64,000 bases of DNA from Halothermothrix orenii H 168. Its GTDB lineage: Bacteria > Bacillota > Halanaerobiia > Halanaerobiales > Halothermotrichaceae. This document shows positions 35,072 to 43,681 of the stretch, piece by piece. The DNA is taken from contig NC_011899.1 of assembly GCF_000020485.1 (NCBI RefSeq), forward strand, positions 893,501 to 957,500, written 5' to 3'. Each line of letters begins with the position of its first letter. Within the stretch, counting starts at the first letter, position 1. Under the pieces are notes generated by a model that did not search any database, was not told where the DNA came from, and saw only the letters and a list, made by a program, of their open reading frames with translations. The position numbers and the translations under genes are program-made.

Positions 35072-35995
35072 ATGCCTAATAAATATTTGCCCGTTATTTC
35101 CGGAATAACATTCTCGACAATTTTTGGGTTTTCTTTTATGTTTACAAAAGAAGCCCTGGATATAATTTCCCCCTTTCAACTGCTTGGATACAGGTTTGCA
35201 ACTGCCGCCCTGGTTTTAACCCTTTTATATGTGACAGGATTGATAAAAATAAATCTAAAAGGAAAAAAACTGGGACTATTATTCACTCTGGCGTTGATTC
35301 AGCCTGTCTTATATTTTGTCTTTGAAACCCTGGGAATTCATTTGACTACATCATCGGAAGCGGGATTAATGATTTCTTTGATTCCCGTTGTTGTTGCCAT
35401 TTTAGCCTCAATTTTTCTAAAGGAAAAACCTAACCGGGTTCAGTTATTTTTTATTATCCTTTCAGTGGTCGGGGTGGCTTTTATCATGGTAATGAAGGGG
35501 GCACTGTCAGTAGAAAAGAATTATTTTGGCATTTTCCTTTTACTGGGTGCTGTTTCCATGGCAGGTATATATAATATATTATCAAGGAAATTATCCTTAA
35601 ATTTTAAACCGGTGGAAATAACATTTGTTATGATGTGGTTCGGTGCTATTTTTTTTAATATTATCAGTTTCTGGCAAATCAGGGGTAACTGGAAAATCTA
35701 TTTTGGGATAATACTCAGACCACATGTATTAACGTCAGTCATGTATCTTGGTATATTATCTTCTGTTGTAGCTTTTTTCCTGGTTAATTTTACCCTTTCC
35801 CGGATCCAGTCATTTCAATCAGCTGTCTTTTCCAATTTGACAACCGTTATTTCCGTTATGGCCGGGATAATTTTTAGAAATGAACCTTTTTACTGGTTTC
35901 AGATAATAGGAGCTGTTATGATTATAACTGGGGTTTGGGGTACCAACTATTATGGTAGAAATTTAAAAAAGAAGGCCGAGGAGCTGCCCGCTTAA
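35072..35995 (+). CDS. EamA/DMT-family transporter
   Basis: A 307-residue protein with ten hydrophobic helices in two homologous halves (EamA repeats; each half has a typical A-x-L..PV motif such as SLIPVVVAILASIFLKEKP near 115 and LTTVISVMAGIIFRNEP near 265). It exports or imports a small metabolite, substrate unknown. It starts 13 bases after the debranching enzyme and overlaps the convergent glgP stop by 4 bases. Confidence 0.85.
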   Translation: MPNKYLPVISGITFSTIFGFSFMFTKEALDIISPFQLLGYRFATAALVLTLLYVTGLIKINLKGKKLGLLFTLALIQPVLYFVFETLGIHLTTSSEAGLMISLIPVVVAILASIFLKEKPNRVQLFFIILSVVGVAFIMVMKGALSVEKNYFGIFLLLGAVSMAGIYNILSRKLSLNFKPVEITFVMMWFGAIFFNIISFWQIRGNWKIYFGIILRPHVLTSVMYLGILSSVVAFFLVNFTLSRIQSFQSAVFSNLTTVISVMAGIIFRNEPFYWFQIIGAVMIITGVWGTNYYGRNLKKKAEELPA

Positions 35996-36018
35996 ATCAG
36001 GGCAGGCTCGGCTTTTTT
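35975..36018 (+). terminator. terminator embedded in converging gene ends
   Basis: A strong GC hairpin (GCCGAG..GCTGCCC with GGGCAG..CTCGGC), then TTTTTT (36013-36018). The stem lies in the last codons of both the + strand EamA gene and the minus-strand glgP gene. Confidence 0.8.
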
Positions 36019-37629
36019 ATTATACATAAGGTTGTAATAATCTTCTAACATTCGTGCTGCTGAAAACTTACGGTGTGACATGGCAATACTGGCTTTCATC
36101 ATTTCTTCCCATCTATCCCTGTCATTATAGTAAATAGGGATAACTTCTTCCCTTAATATTTTGTAAAGGGCCTTAAGGTCTTTTTCATCTTCTTCAAGTT
36201 TTTCATCCAGGCTCTCAAAGACTTCATCAATAATCCAGCCACTGATACCATGTTCTGGCCCTTCAGCAACCCAGCCATCAAGGACACTGAGATTAAGAAC
36301 ACCGTTTATTGCTGCCTTCATACCGGAAGTACCACTGGCTTCGAGAGGGCGTCTGGGGTTATTTAACCAGACATCACAGCCCTGAACCAGATATTTGGTT
36401 ATTTTCATACCGTAATTTTCTAAAAATACTACATTATCTTTGTACTTTTGATCCATTTTGACCAGGGTAGCGACAATATCTTTACCGTAATGGTCATTGG
36501 GGTGGGCTTTACCGGAGAAAACAAGCTGCATTTTACCAGATGTTAATAGATCATCAATTTTGTCTGTATCTCTGAATATTAGTTCACTTCTTTTATAGGG
36601 GGCAGCCCGACGGGCAAAGCCGACGATAAGGTTATCTGGGTTCATCCTGGCATCTGTTTTTTCCGCAATGAAATTAACCAGTTTCTTTTTATACTTCATA
36701 TGAACATCCCACAGGTTTTTATTTTGCTCAAAGGCTTCTTTAATTTCAGGGTTTTGCCATGTTTTAACATGAACTCCATTGGTGATAGAGATAATAGGGG
36801 CTTTTTTATCAAGATGCTGCCACATTCGCCTGGCCGTTTCTCCATGGAGTTTGGAAACACCATTTGCAACATATGACATATGTAAACAGGCGGCTGTCAT
36901 ATTAAAGGGATCGCCACCGATTTGCCATAATTGTTCTCTTGTTAGTCCATTGTTAGCTCCCATACTTTCAATTAAATCCAGGTGGTGCTGTTCATTACCG
37001 GCTGAAACAGGTGTATGGGTAGTAAAAACAATTTCCTTTCTGGTCTCTTCCAGGGCATTTTCGAAATCCATATTGTTGTTATTCATTTTTTCCCTTATTA
37101 ATTCAAAACCAGCAAAGGCTGCATGACCTTCATTGAAATGGTATTTATCGACTTCAATATTTAGGGCCCTTAAAGCACGGACACCACCTATTCCCAGAAC
37201 AATTTCCTGGGCTATTCTTTTTCGGTCATCACCACCATATAATCTGTCATTAATCCAGCCAAATTCACTATCAGGATGGCCGGCATCAAGCAAGTACAGG
37301 GGGGCATTTTCAAACTGATTAGTTTTATAGATTTTACAGTTTACGTCTTTTCCTTCAATCTGGACAGTAACAGTAATCCCTGTATCTTCTATATAATCAA
37401 AGCTATATGTTGGATACGTATCATGGGGATAACCATCTTTACCAATAAGCTGGGTTGTATAATCCTGCCACCAGAGCATACCTATACCGATAATCGGGGC
37501 CTTTTTGTCATGGGCAGCTTTCAAATAATCCCCGGCTAAAACCCCCAGACCCCCGGCATAAAGGGGTAATTTTTGATCAAGACCATATTCCATACAAAAA
37601 TAAGCTATTTTTTCTTTGTTTTCAGCCAT
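35992..37629 (-). CDS. glgP: alpha-glucan phosphorylase, short form
   Basis: A 545-residue GT35 enzyme that releases glucose-1-phosphate from glucan ends. Short-form phosphorylase features: IAYFCMEYGLDQKLPLYAGG at the N-terminus, FNEGHAAFAGFELI near 165, FTTHTPVSAGNEQH near 200, FARRAAPYKR near 345, and the PLP site EASGTSGMKAAINGVLNLSV near 440. It is about 300 residues shorter than GlgP/MalP, as is normal for this divergent clade. SD GGAGG before the ATG. Works with the debranching enzyme nearby. Confidence 0.9.
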   Translation of the reverse strand: MAENKEKIAYFCMEYGLDQKLPLYAGGLGVLAGDYLKAAHDKKAPIIGIGMLWWQDYTTQLIGKDGYPHDTYPTYSFDYIEDTGITVTVQIEGKDVNCKIYKTNQFENAPLYLLDAGHPDSEFGWINDRLYGGDDRKRIAQEIVLGIGGVRALRALNIEVDKYHFNEGHAAFAGFELIREKMNNNNMDFENALEETRKEIVFTTHTPVSAGNEQHHLDLIESMGANNGLTREQLWQIGGDPFNMTAACLHMSYVANGVSKLHGETARRMWQHLDKKAPIISITNGVHVKTWQNPEIKEAFEQNKNLWDVHMKYKKKLVNFIAEKTDARMNPDNLIVGFARRAAPYKRSELIFRDTDKIDDLLTSGKMQLVFSGKAHPNDHYGKDIVATLVKMDQKYKDNVVFLENYGMKITKYLVQGCDVWLNNPRRPLEASGTSGMKAAINGVLNLSVLDGWVAEGPEHGISGWIIDEVFESLDEKLEEDEKDLKALYKILREEVIPIYYNDRDRWEEMMKASIAMSHRKFSAARMLEDYYNLMYNKKAEPALI

Positions 37630-37854
37630 TAATGTCCTCCTTTTTAGTGTTCTTTTATATTGTGGAATAGTAGAACTTATTTTATTCTTAATTTAACTGT
37701 AATTTTGATATATATTTATTAATAAGCAGGGTTTTCCCTTTAAAAATAAAAGGACAATGGTATAATATTAATAAATATATATTCCTAAATGATGAATATC
37801 TATTAGTTTATACTATTTTAAGATTAGTTATGTATACAGGAAAGGGTGATTACA

Positions 37855-38646
37855 GTGAAAAGGGTTTTAGTTAACGGAGCCATGGGCAAGATGGGTCAGG
37901 AAGTAGTAAAGACTGTAGTTGAAGAAACTGAAGATTTATTGGTCGGTGCCTGTGATATGAAAGGCATTGGAGAAAATATTATGGATCTGTTAGGTTTGAA
38001 GGGGGACAGAGTGACAATATACGGTGATCTTACAGAAGCGATCCAGAAAACAAATCCAGATGTAATAATAGACTTTACGATACCTGAAGTTGTGATGAAC
38101 AATATAAAGACAGGTCTTTCCCATAAAGTACATATGATTGTAGGCACTACCGGAATTACTGAGGTTGATTTAAAGGAAATTAAGGACCTGGCTGAAGCAA
38201 ATAATGTAAATGCATTAATCGTACCCAACTTTGCAATAGGGGCGGTTTTGATGATGGAGTTTTCAAGAGAAGCGGCCAGGTATTTTAAGGATGTTGAGAT
38301 AATTGAATTACATCATAATCAGAAGATTGATGCTCCTTCAGGTACTTCTATAAAAACTGCTGAATTAATTAATAGAAACATGAATAACTGTGAAAACAAT
38401 GGAATTAATGAAATTGAAAGAATCAAGGGGGCCCGGGGAGGAAATAAAAATGGAGTAAATATTCACAGTGTAAGATTACCCGGCCTTGTGGCCCATCAGG
38501 AAGTTATCTTCGGTGGAGAAGGCCAGACCTTAACCATAAGACATGATTCATATAGTAGAAAATCATTTATGCCAGGGGTAAAGCTTGCCCTCAAGAAAAT
38601 AACTGATATTAATGGTCTGGTATATGGACTTGAAAAAATACTGTAA
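37855..38646 (+). CDS. dapB: 4-hydroxy-tetrahydrodipicolinate reductase
   Basis: A 263-residue reductase that makes tetrahydrodipicolinate for DAP/lysine synthesis. NAD(P) motif VNGAMGKMGQEV at the N-terminus, GTTGIT near 98, HHNQKIDAPSGTS near 158 and GARGGNKNGVNIHSVRLPGL near 190. GTG 37846 is in frame, but GTG 37855 is the better start because GAAAGG is spaced for it and it gives the family N-terminus KRVLVNG. The product of DapA (42591) is its substrate. A terminator follows. Confidence 0.95.
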   Translation: MKRVLVNGAMGKMGQEVVKTVVEETEDLLVGACDMKGIGENIMDLLGLKGDRVTIYGDLTEAIQKTNPDVIIDFTIPEVVMNNIKTGLSHKVHMIVGTTGITEVDLKEIKDLAEANNVNALIVPNFAIGAVLMMEFSREAARYFKDVEIIELHHNQKIDAPSGTSIKTAELINRNMNNCENNGINEIERIKGARGGNKNGVNIHSVRLPGLVAHQEVIFGGEGQTLTIRHDSYSRKSFMPGVKLALKKITDINGLVYGLEKIL

Positions 38647-38663
38647 TTTAATTATTTTTGATG

Positions 38664-38690
38664 AAAGGCCGTAACAGGCCTTTTTATTTT
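38664..38690 (+). terminator. terminator between dapB and dpaA
   Basis: A 7-bp stem AAAGGCC / GGCCTTT with a 6-base loop, then TTTTTATTTTT. It separates dapB from dpaA and shows that the long ATG frame from 38658 is not the true start of dpaA. Confidence 0.8.
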
Positions 38691-38699
38691 TATATCTGC

Positions 38700-38727
38700 A
38701 CTTTCCACAGGGTACATACATATATTA
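38700..38727 (+). promoter_or_regulatory. sigma-K-like promoter of dpaA
   Basis: AC (38700-38701), 17 bases, CATATATTA (38719-38727): an exact match to AC-N17-CATAnnnTA. In Bacillus spoVF is transcribed by sigma-K, which agrees with this position about 35 bases before the SD. Confidence 0.6.
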
Positions 38728-38762
38728 ATACTGTATATAATTTTAAAAAGGGGGTAGGTGTT

Positions 38763-39626
38763 CTGAAAACAATAGCTATTGTTGGTGGAGATGCTAGAGA
38801 ATGGGTCTTGATGAAGGAACTGGCTAAACTGGGATATAAGTTAAAGATACTGGCTACCCCAGAAGCAAAAACACATAATAATATAGAATATTACAGTTCC
38901 CTTAATAAGGTTATAAAAAATACAGATGTTGTAATTGCACCCATGTCAAGTACAGATGAAGAAGGTTACTTAAAAGCGACATTTATTGACAGGAAAATAA
39001 AACTGGATGACCGCTTTTTTGATTTACTTAAACCTGGTAGTTTATTTATTATCGGTATTGCCCGTCCTTACCAGAAAAAATTATTAAAAGAAAGGAAAGT
39101 AAATTATGTTGAACTGGCTGATTTAGATGAGGTTGCTATTTTGAATGCTGTACCTACTGCCGAAGGGGCTTTAAAAATTGCGATAGAAGAAACTCCGGTT
39201 ACTATTTTTGAGAGTAATTGCCTTGTATTTGGATTGGGAAGGGTAGGTATATCTGTTGCCTGGAGGCTTAAGGCCCTGGGAGCCAGTTGCTATGGTGTTA
39301 CCAGAAATAAAGCTGCTGTAGCCAGGGCCAGGGACCTGGGTATTAAAATGTTAAGCTATGATAACCTTACCAACTACCTGGAAAAAATGGATTTATTAAT
39401 AAATACAGTACCTGCTCAGGTAATCACCCGGGAATATATAGAGTTACTGCAAAAAGAAGCTGTCATAATTGATCTGGCTTCCCCACCGGGTGGTACTGAT
39501 TTTAACAGTGCTGACGAATTGGGTATTAAAGCAATTTTAGCACCTGGTCTCCCTGGTAAAGTCGCTCCAGTAACATCCGGGCAAATATTGAGTGAGGTTA
39601 TACCTGACATTATTAAGGGAAATTAG
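38763..39626 (+). CDS. dpaA: dipicolinate synthase subunit A
   Basis: About 287 residues; with DpaB it oxidises a DapA-pathway intermediate to dipicolinic acid, the spore-core calcium chelator. Motifs match SpoVFA: TIAIVGGDAREW at the N-terminus, VLNAVPTAEGAL-type segment, LVFGLGRVGISVAWRLKALG (NAD-binding) and DLASPPGGTDF with APGLPGKVAP near the end. The frame extends back to 38658, but the homology begins at KTIAIVGGD; a CTG at 38763 with AAAAAGGGGG 8 bases ahead is the best start. Start uncertain. Confidence 0.92.
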   Translation: MKTIAIVGGDAREWVLMKELAKLGYKLKILATPEAKTHNNIEYYSSLNKVIKNTDVVIAPMSSTDEEGYLKATFIDRKIKLDDRFFDLLKPGSLFIIGIARPYQKKLLKERKVNYVELADLDEVAILNAVPTAEGALKIAIEETPVTIFESNCLVFGLGRVGISVAWRLKALGASCYGVTRNKAAVARARDLGIKMLSYDNLTNYLEKMDLLINTVPAQVITREYIELLQKEAVIIDLASPPGGTDFNSADELGIKAILAPGLPGKVAPVTSGQILSEVIPDIIKGN

Positions 39627-39655
39627 TATTACGGGAACTGGAGGAGGTGTCAGAT

Positions 39656-40249
39656 TTGAATTTATCCGGTAAAAAGATAGGTTTCGGGATTACCGGTTCC
39701 CATTGTACACTGGATCGTGTTATGCCGGTTTTAGAAGAGGTTGTTGAGTCCGGGGCTGATGTTACACCGATTATATCAGAAGCCATCCTTAACCGTGATA
39801 CTAAGTTTGGTCCTGCTGATAAGTGGTTAAAAAAGATACTGGATATAACCCAGAAGCCATTGATAAAGTCGGTTGTTGAAGCTGAACCGATCGGACCGGG
39901 AAAAATGCTTGATCTATTGATTATAGCCCCCTGTACAGGTAATACAATGGCCAAACTGGCCAATGGTATTATTGATGAAACAGTAGTTATGGCAGCCAAG
40001 GCCCAGTTAAGGAACGACAGGCCCGTGCTTTTAGCTATTGCAACCAATGACGGGTTGGGGATGAATGCTAAAAACCTTGGAATATTACTAAATACGAAAA
40101 ATATATTCTTTGTTCCCTTTGGGCAGGATAACCCTGATTCAAAAAAGAATTCACTTGTAGCCAGATTTGATCTTGTTACCAGGGCAGCAGAATTTGCCCT
40201 GGAGAAAAAACAAATTCAACCTGTTTTAATAGAATACCGGGGAATTTAG
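39656..40249 (+). CDS. dpaB: dipicolinate synthase subunit B (flavoprotein)
   Basis: About 197 residues, close to the 200 of SpoVFB. FGITGSHCTLDRV at the N-terminus, VVEAEPIGPGKMLDLLIIAP, CTGNTMAKLANGI and FFVPFGQDNP are all typical. It is a flavoprotein-type subunit of dipicolinate synthase. GTG 39647 is in frame but lies right on the SD; TTG 39656 has correct spacing from GGAGGAGG and fits the family N-terminus. It follows dpaA within the same operon. Confidence 0.92.
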   Translation: MNLSGKKIGFGITGSHCTLDRVMPVLEEVVESGADVTPIISEAILNRDTKFGPADKWLKKILDITQKPLIKSVVEAEPIGPGKMLDLLIIAPCTGNTMAKLANGIIDETVVMAAKAQLRNDRPVLLAIATNDGLGMNAKNLGILLNTKNIFFVPFGQDNPDSKKNSLVARFDLVTRAAEFALEKKQIQPVLIEYRGI

Positions 40250-40312
40250 TTTGCTTTTATGAATAATTATGGTAAAATGAATATAGTTATATTTGAACTG
40301 GAGGGGAGTAAT

Positions 40313-41314
40313 TTGAGTAGTTATAATATTGCAGTTGTTGGAGCAACTGGTGCTGTTGGAAGAGAAATGGTTAAGGTACTGGAGCAACGTAATTTTCCGG
40401 TAAATAAGTTAAAACTTCTGGCAACCGAACGGTCAGCCGGAACCAGAATAAATTTTAAGGGTGAAACTATTGAAGTCCAGGTGACCAGGGAAGGTGTCTT
40501 TAAGGATGTAGATATTGCCCTTTTCAGTGCCGGTAGTGGACCGAGTAAAAAAATTGCCCCACTGGCAGTAAAAGAAGGGGCGGTAGTTATTGATAATAGC
40601 AATGCCTTTAGAATGGATAAGAGAGTACCCCTGGTAGTACCAGAGATTAATCCTGAAAAGATTTTTGAACATGAAGGAATAATTGCTAACCCCAATTGTT
40701 CTACCATACAAATGGTTGTTGCCTTAAAACCGATTTATGATACTGTAGGTATAGAACGTATCATAGTTAGCACCTATCAGGCTGTATCCGGTACCGGGAA
40801 AAAGGCGATTGAAGAACTAAAAAAACAGGTGAAAGAGTATATAAAAGGAAAAGATATTGAGTCATCTGTATATCCATACCAGATTGCATTTAATGTCTTA
40901 CCACATATTGATATCTTTAAGGAAAATGGGTATACCCAGGAAGAAATGAAAATGGTTAACGAGACAAGGAAAATACTGAATGATCCAGATTTGAAAGTAT
41001 CGGCAACAGCTGCCAGAGTACCTGTTTTTTACGGACATTCAGAATCTGTTAATGTTCAAACAAAAGAAAAAATTACAGTCGATGAGGCTAAAAGAATATT
41101 AAATAAAGCTTCCGGGATAAAGGTTGTAGATGAACCTGGAAGGCTATTATATCCTCTACCTCTAATGTCTGAAGATGATGATAATGTACTGGTCGGAAGA
41201 ATTAGGGAAGATTTATCACATGAATTGGGTCTTAATATGTGGATTGTTGCCAATAATTTAAGAAAAGGGGCAGCTTTAAATGCTGTCCAGATTGCGGAAG
41301 AACTTATTAAATAG
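40313..41314 (+). CDS. asd: aspartate-semialdehyde dehydrogenase
   Basis: 333 residues. NADPH-binding YNIAVVGATGAVGREM at the N-terminus, active-site Cys in IANPNCSTIQMV near 128, and the late VPVFYGHSES and GALLNA-like AALNAVQIAEEL. It reduces aspartyl phosphate to aspartate semialdehyde, the substrate of DapA. The frame opens at ATG 40259, but TTG 40313 has GGAGGGG in front and matches the family start. The gene order dpaA-dpaB-asd-dapG-dapA equals that of Bacillus. Confidence 0.95.
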   Translation: MSSYNIAVVGATGAVGREMVKVLEQRNFPVNKLKLLATERSAGTRINFKGETIEVQVTREGVFKDVDIALFSAGSGPSKKIAPLAVKEGAVVIDNSNAFRMDKRVPLVVPEINPEKIFEHEGIIANPNCSTIQMVVALKPIYDTVGIERIIVSTYQAVSGTGKKAIEELKKQVKEYIKGKDIESSVYPYQIAFNVLPHIDIFKENGYTQEEMKMVNETRKILNDPDLKVSATAARVPVFYGHSESVNVQTKEKITVDEAKRILNKASGIKVVDEPGRLLYPLPLMSEDDDNVLVGRIREDLSHELGLNMWIVANNLRKGAALNAVQIAEELIK

Positions 41315-41365
41315 CTTTGTTTGTAGATTCCTTCCGGTTTTTAGCAGGTTACAGGGAGGTTGTTT

Positions 41366-42571
41366 ATGAAGATAATTGTACAGAAATTTGGTGGTACCTC
41401 TTTAGATACACAGGAAAAGAGAGAAATTGCAGCCAGACATATTAAGTCAGCTGTGGAAAGAGGAAATTATCCGGTAGTTGTTGTTTCGGCCATGGGTAGA
41501 AAAGGTGACCCCTATGCTACCGATACCTTAATAAATATGGTCTACCGGGTGTCTGAAGATATTGACCCCCGTGAAAAAGATATGCTAATGTCCTGTGGAG
41601 AAGTTATTTCTGCGGTTGTAATGGTGCAAACCCTGTCGTCATTTGGTTTAAAGGCAAGGGCTTTAACCGGTGCTCAGGCCGGTATAGTAACTGATAATAA
41701 TTTTGGAGACTCGTCAGTAATAAAAGTGAATCCAGAAAAAATAATGGAACTTATCAATAGTAATATTATCCCGGTTATCGCCGGTTTTCAGGGGGTTAAT
41801 ATGGACGGGGAAATTACCACCCTGGGACGTGGTGGTAGTGATACGACAGCGAGTGTTATCGGCGCAGCCATTAATGCCTCTTTTATTGAAATCTTTACAG
41901 ATGTTGAAGGGGTCATGACTGCAGATCCAAGCATGGTAGATAAGGCCAAAATACTTGATAAGGTAAGTTATAACGAAGTCTGTGAACTTGCCTATCAGGG
42001 GGCCCGGGTTCTCCATCCCAGAGCAGCTGAGATAGCAATGAGAGAAGGAATACCAATCAGGGTAAGGTCTATATTCAATGAAAACCCAGGTACCATAATC
42101 CAGAATGGTTATAAGGGAATAAAAGGTGATCGTCCCGTTACTGCCGTTACCAGCCGTCGTAATATTATTTTCGTCAGGGTTATTCCCAGAAAGGTTGCTG
42201 AATATGCTAACGGACTGGCTGTTTTCAAGGTTTTGTCAAAAAACGGGATTAGTGTTGATTTTATCAATATAAGACCGGAAGCTATTTCATTTATTATTGT
42301 TGATGAATTAGAAGATAAGGTTAAAAAAATTTTATCTGATAACAATTTCAATTTTGAAATAGCAGATGATTTTGCCAAAGTATCAGTGGTGGGTGGTGGA
42401 ATGACGGGAAGACCTGGTGTCATGGCAAGAATTGTTGAGGCTTTATCCAGGGAAAATATCTCGATATACCAGACAACTGATTCCCATACTACTATTTCAT
42501 GTCTGGTTAAAAAACAGGAAGAAAAAAAGGCTTTGAATGCATTGCATTCTGCCTTTAAACTGGAAGAATAA
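41366..42571 (+). CDS. dapG: aspartate kinase (DapG-type)
   Basis: 401 residues. The N-terminal kinase domain has [38 protein letters not shown] and [12 protein letters not shown]. The C-terminal ACT domains hold [19 protein letters not shown] near 350. It phosphorylates aspartate at the head of the DAP pathway. The symbol is from its position between asd and dapA, as in Bacillus, where DapG is the DAP-inhibited isozyme. ATG 41366 is preferred to TTG 41360 because of GGGAGG spacing. Confidence 0.93.
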   Translation: MKIIVQKFGGTSLDTQEKREIAARHIKSAVERGNYPVVVVSAMGRKGDPYATDTLINMVYRVSEDIDPREKDMLMSCGEVISAVVMVQTLSSFGLKARALTGAQAGIVTDNNFGDSSVIKVNPEKIMELINSNIIPVIAGFQGVNMDGEITTLGRGGSDTTASVIGAAINASFIEIFTDVEGVMTADPSMVDKAKILDKVSYNEVCELAYQGARVLHPRAAEIAMREGIPIRVRSIFNENPGTIIQNGYKGIKGDRPVTAVTSRRNIIFVRVIPRKVAEYANGLAVFKVLSKNGISVDFINIRPEAISFIIVDELEDKVKKILSDNNFNFEIADDFAKVSVVGGGMTGRPGVMARIVEALSRENISIYQTTDSHTTISCLVKKQEEKKALNALHSAFKLEE

Positions 42572-42590
42572 TATAGTCTGGAGGGATAAA

Positions 42591-43475
42591 ATGGCTAAAG
42601 ATTTTGGGGAAGTTTTAACTGCCATGGTTACACCCCTTGATGCCGGGAATGCTGTAGATTATAGCCAGGCCCGCAGGTTAGCTTCATATTTAATTGAAAA
42701 CGGTTCTGATGGGTTGGTGGTACTGGGTACTACTGGAGAGACTCCAACCCTTACCAAAACAGAAAAAATAAGGCTTCTTGAGGAAATCGTTGATGAAGTT
42801 GGGGGTAGGGCCTCTATTGTTGCTGGAACTGGTTCTTATTCAACAGAAGAAAGTATTGAACTGACTGTTAAGGCAGAAGATATCGGGGTAGATGGTGTTA
42901 TGCTGGTTGTACCTTATTATAATAAGCCACCACAGGATGGTCTTTATAATCATTTTAAGTTAATAGCTGAAAAAACTTCCCTACCGGTCATGCTTTATAA
43001 TGTTCCAGGAAGGACGTCCAGAAATATAGAACCCGGGACTGTTAAAAAACTCGCTCAGGTTGATAATATTGTGGCTATAAAGGAAGCCAGTGGTAACTTA
43101 GAACAGGTTTCTACCCTGGCCCGGATACTGCCCGATGATTTTTATATATACAGTGGAGATGATACTTTAACTTTACCGGTCCTTTCAGTAGGGGGCCATG
43201 GTGTTGTGAGTGTAGCTTCTCATCTGGTAGGTAATAAGATTAAGGAAATGATAAGAGACTTTAAAGATGGAAGAATTAATAAAGCTATACAATTAAACAA
43301 AGAGCTGGGTCCCATATTCTCTGCCATGTTTTTAACCACTAATCCTATTCCGGTTAAAGCTGCTCTGAATATGGCCGGACACAGGGTTGGCAGTTTAAGA
43401 CCACCACTTATGGAGTTGAGCCATTCCCAACAGGAACAGTTACGTCAAATACTTGAAGAGTATAAATTAATATAG
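42591..43475 (+). CDS. dapA: 4-hydroxy-tetrahydrodipicolinate synthase
   Basis: 294 residues, TIM-barrel aldolase. [12 protein letters not shown] at the N-terminus, [13 protein letters not shown] near 45, [17 protein letters not shown] near 105, [11 protein letters not shown] near 133 (Tyr of the catalytic triad) and AIKEASGN near 162 (Schiff-base Lys). It condenses aspartate semialdehyde with pyruvate and feeds both DapB and DpaAB. ATG 42591 with GGAGGG; the longer frame from 42537 is not used. A terminator follows. Confidence 0.96.
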   Translation: MAKDFGEVLTAMVTPLDAGNAVDYSQARRLASYLIENGSDGLVVLGTTGETPTLTKTEKIRLLEEIVDEVGGRASIVAGTGSYSTEESIELTVKAEDIGVDGVMLVVPYYNKPPQDGLYNHFKLIAEKTSLPVMLYNVPGRTSRNIEPGTVKKLAQVDNIVAIKEASGNLEQVSTLARILPDDFYIYSGDDTLTLPVLSVGGHGVVSVASHLVGNKIKEMIRDFKDGRINKAIQLNKELGPIFSAMFLTTNPIPVKAALNMAGHRVGSLRPPLMELSHSQQEQLRQILEEYKLI

Positions 43476-43540
43476 AATTAATTAAGATTATTAAATATGG
43501 GTTTTTCTTCAATTTAATTAAAATAATATGGCTTTTTAAA

Positions 43541-43570
43541 CAAGCACCATATTGGTGCTTGTTTTTTTTA
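43541..43570 (+). terminator. terminator after dapA
   Basis: CAAGCACCA / TGGTGCTTG with a 3-base loop and then a run of eight T. Ends the spoVF-asd-dapG-dapA unit. Confidence 0.9.
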
Positions 43571-43681
43571 CCAGTTCAGGTTATAATATATATAACGGAT
43601 ATATGAACGGACTTGTTCTTTTTTTTTTGGGAGAATTTATGGGAGAGCGGTTCAATAAGATGGAGGTGTTTTTTTTTATTA

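Noticed and set aside
37640..37850. Possible lysine riboswitch before dapB
   Set aside because: No L-box conserved segments; the gap is plain AT-rich sequence with a TATAAT-like stretch near 37760.
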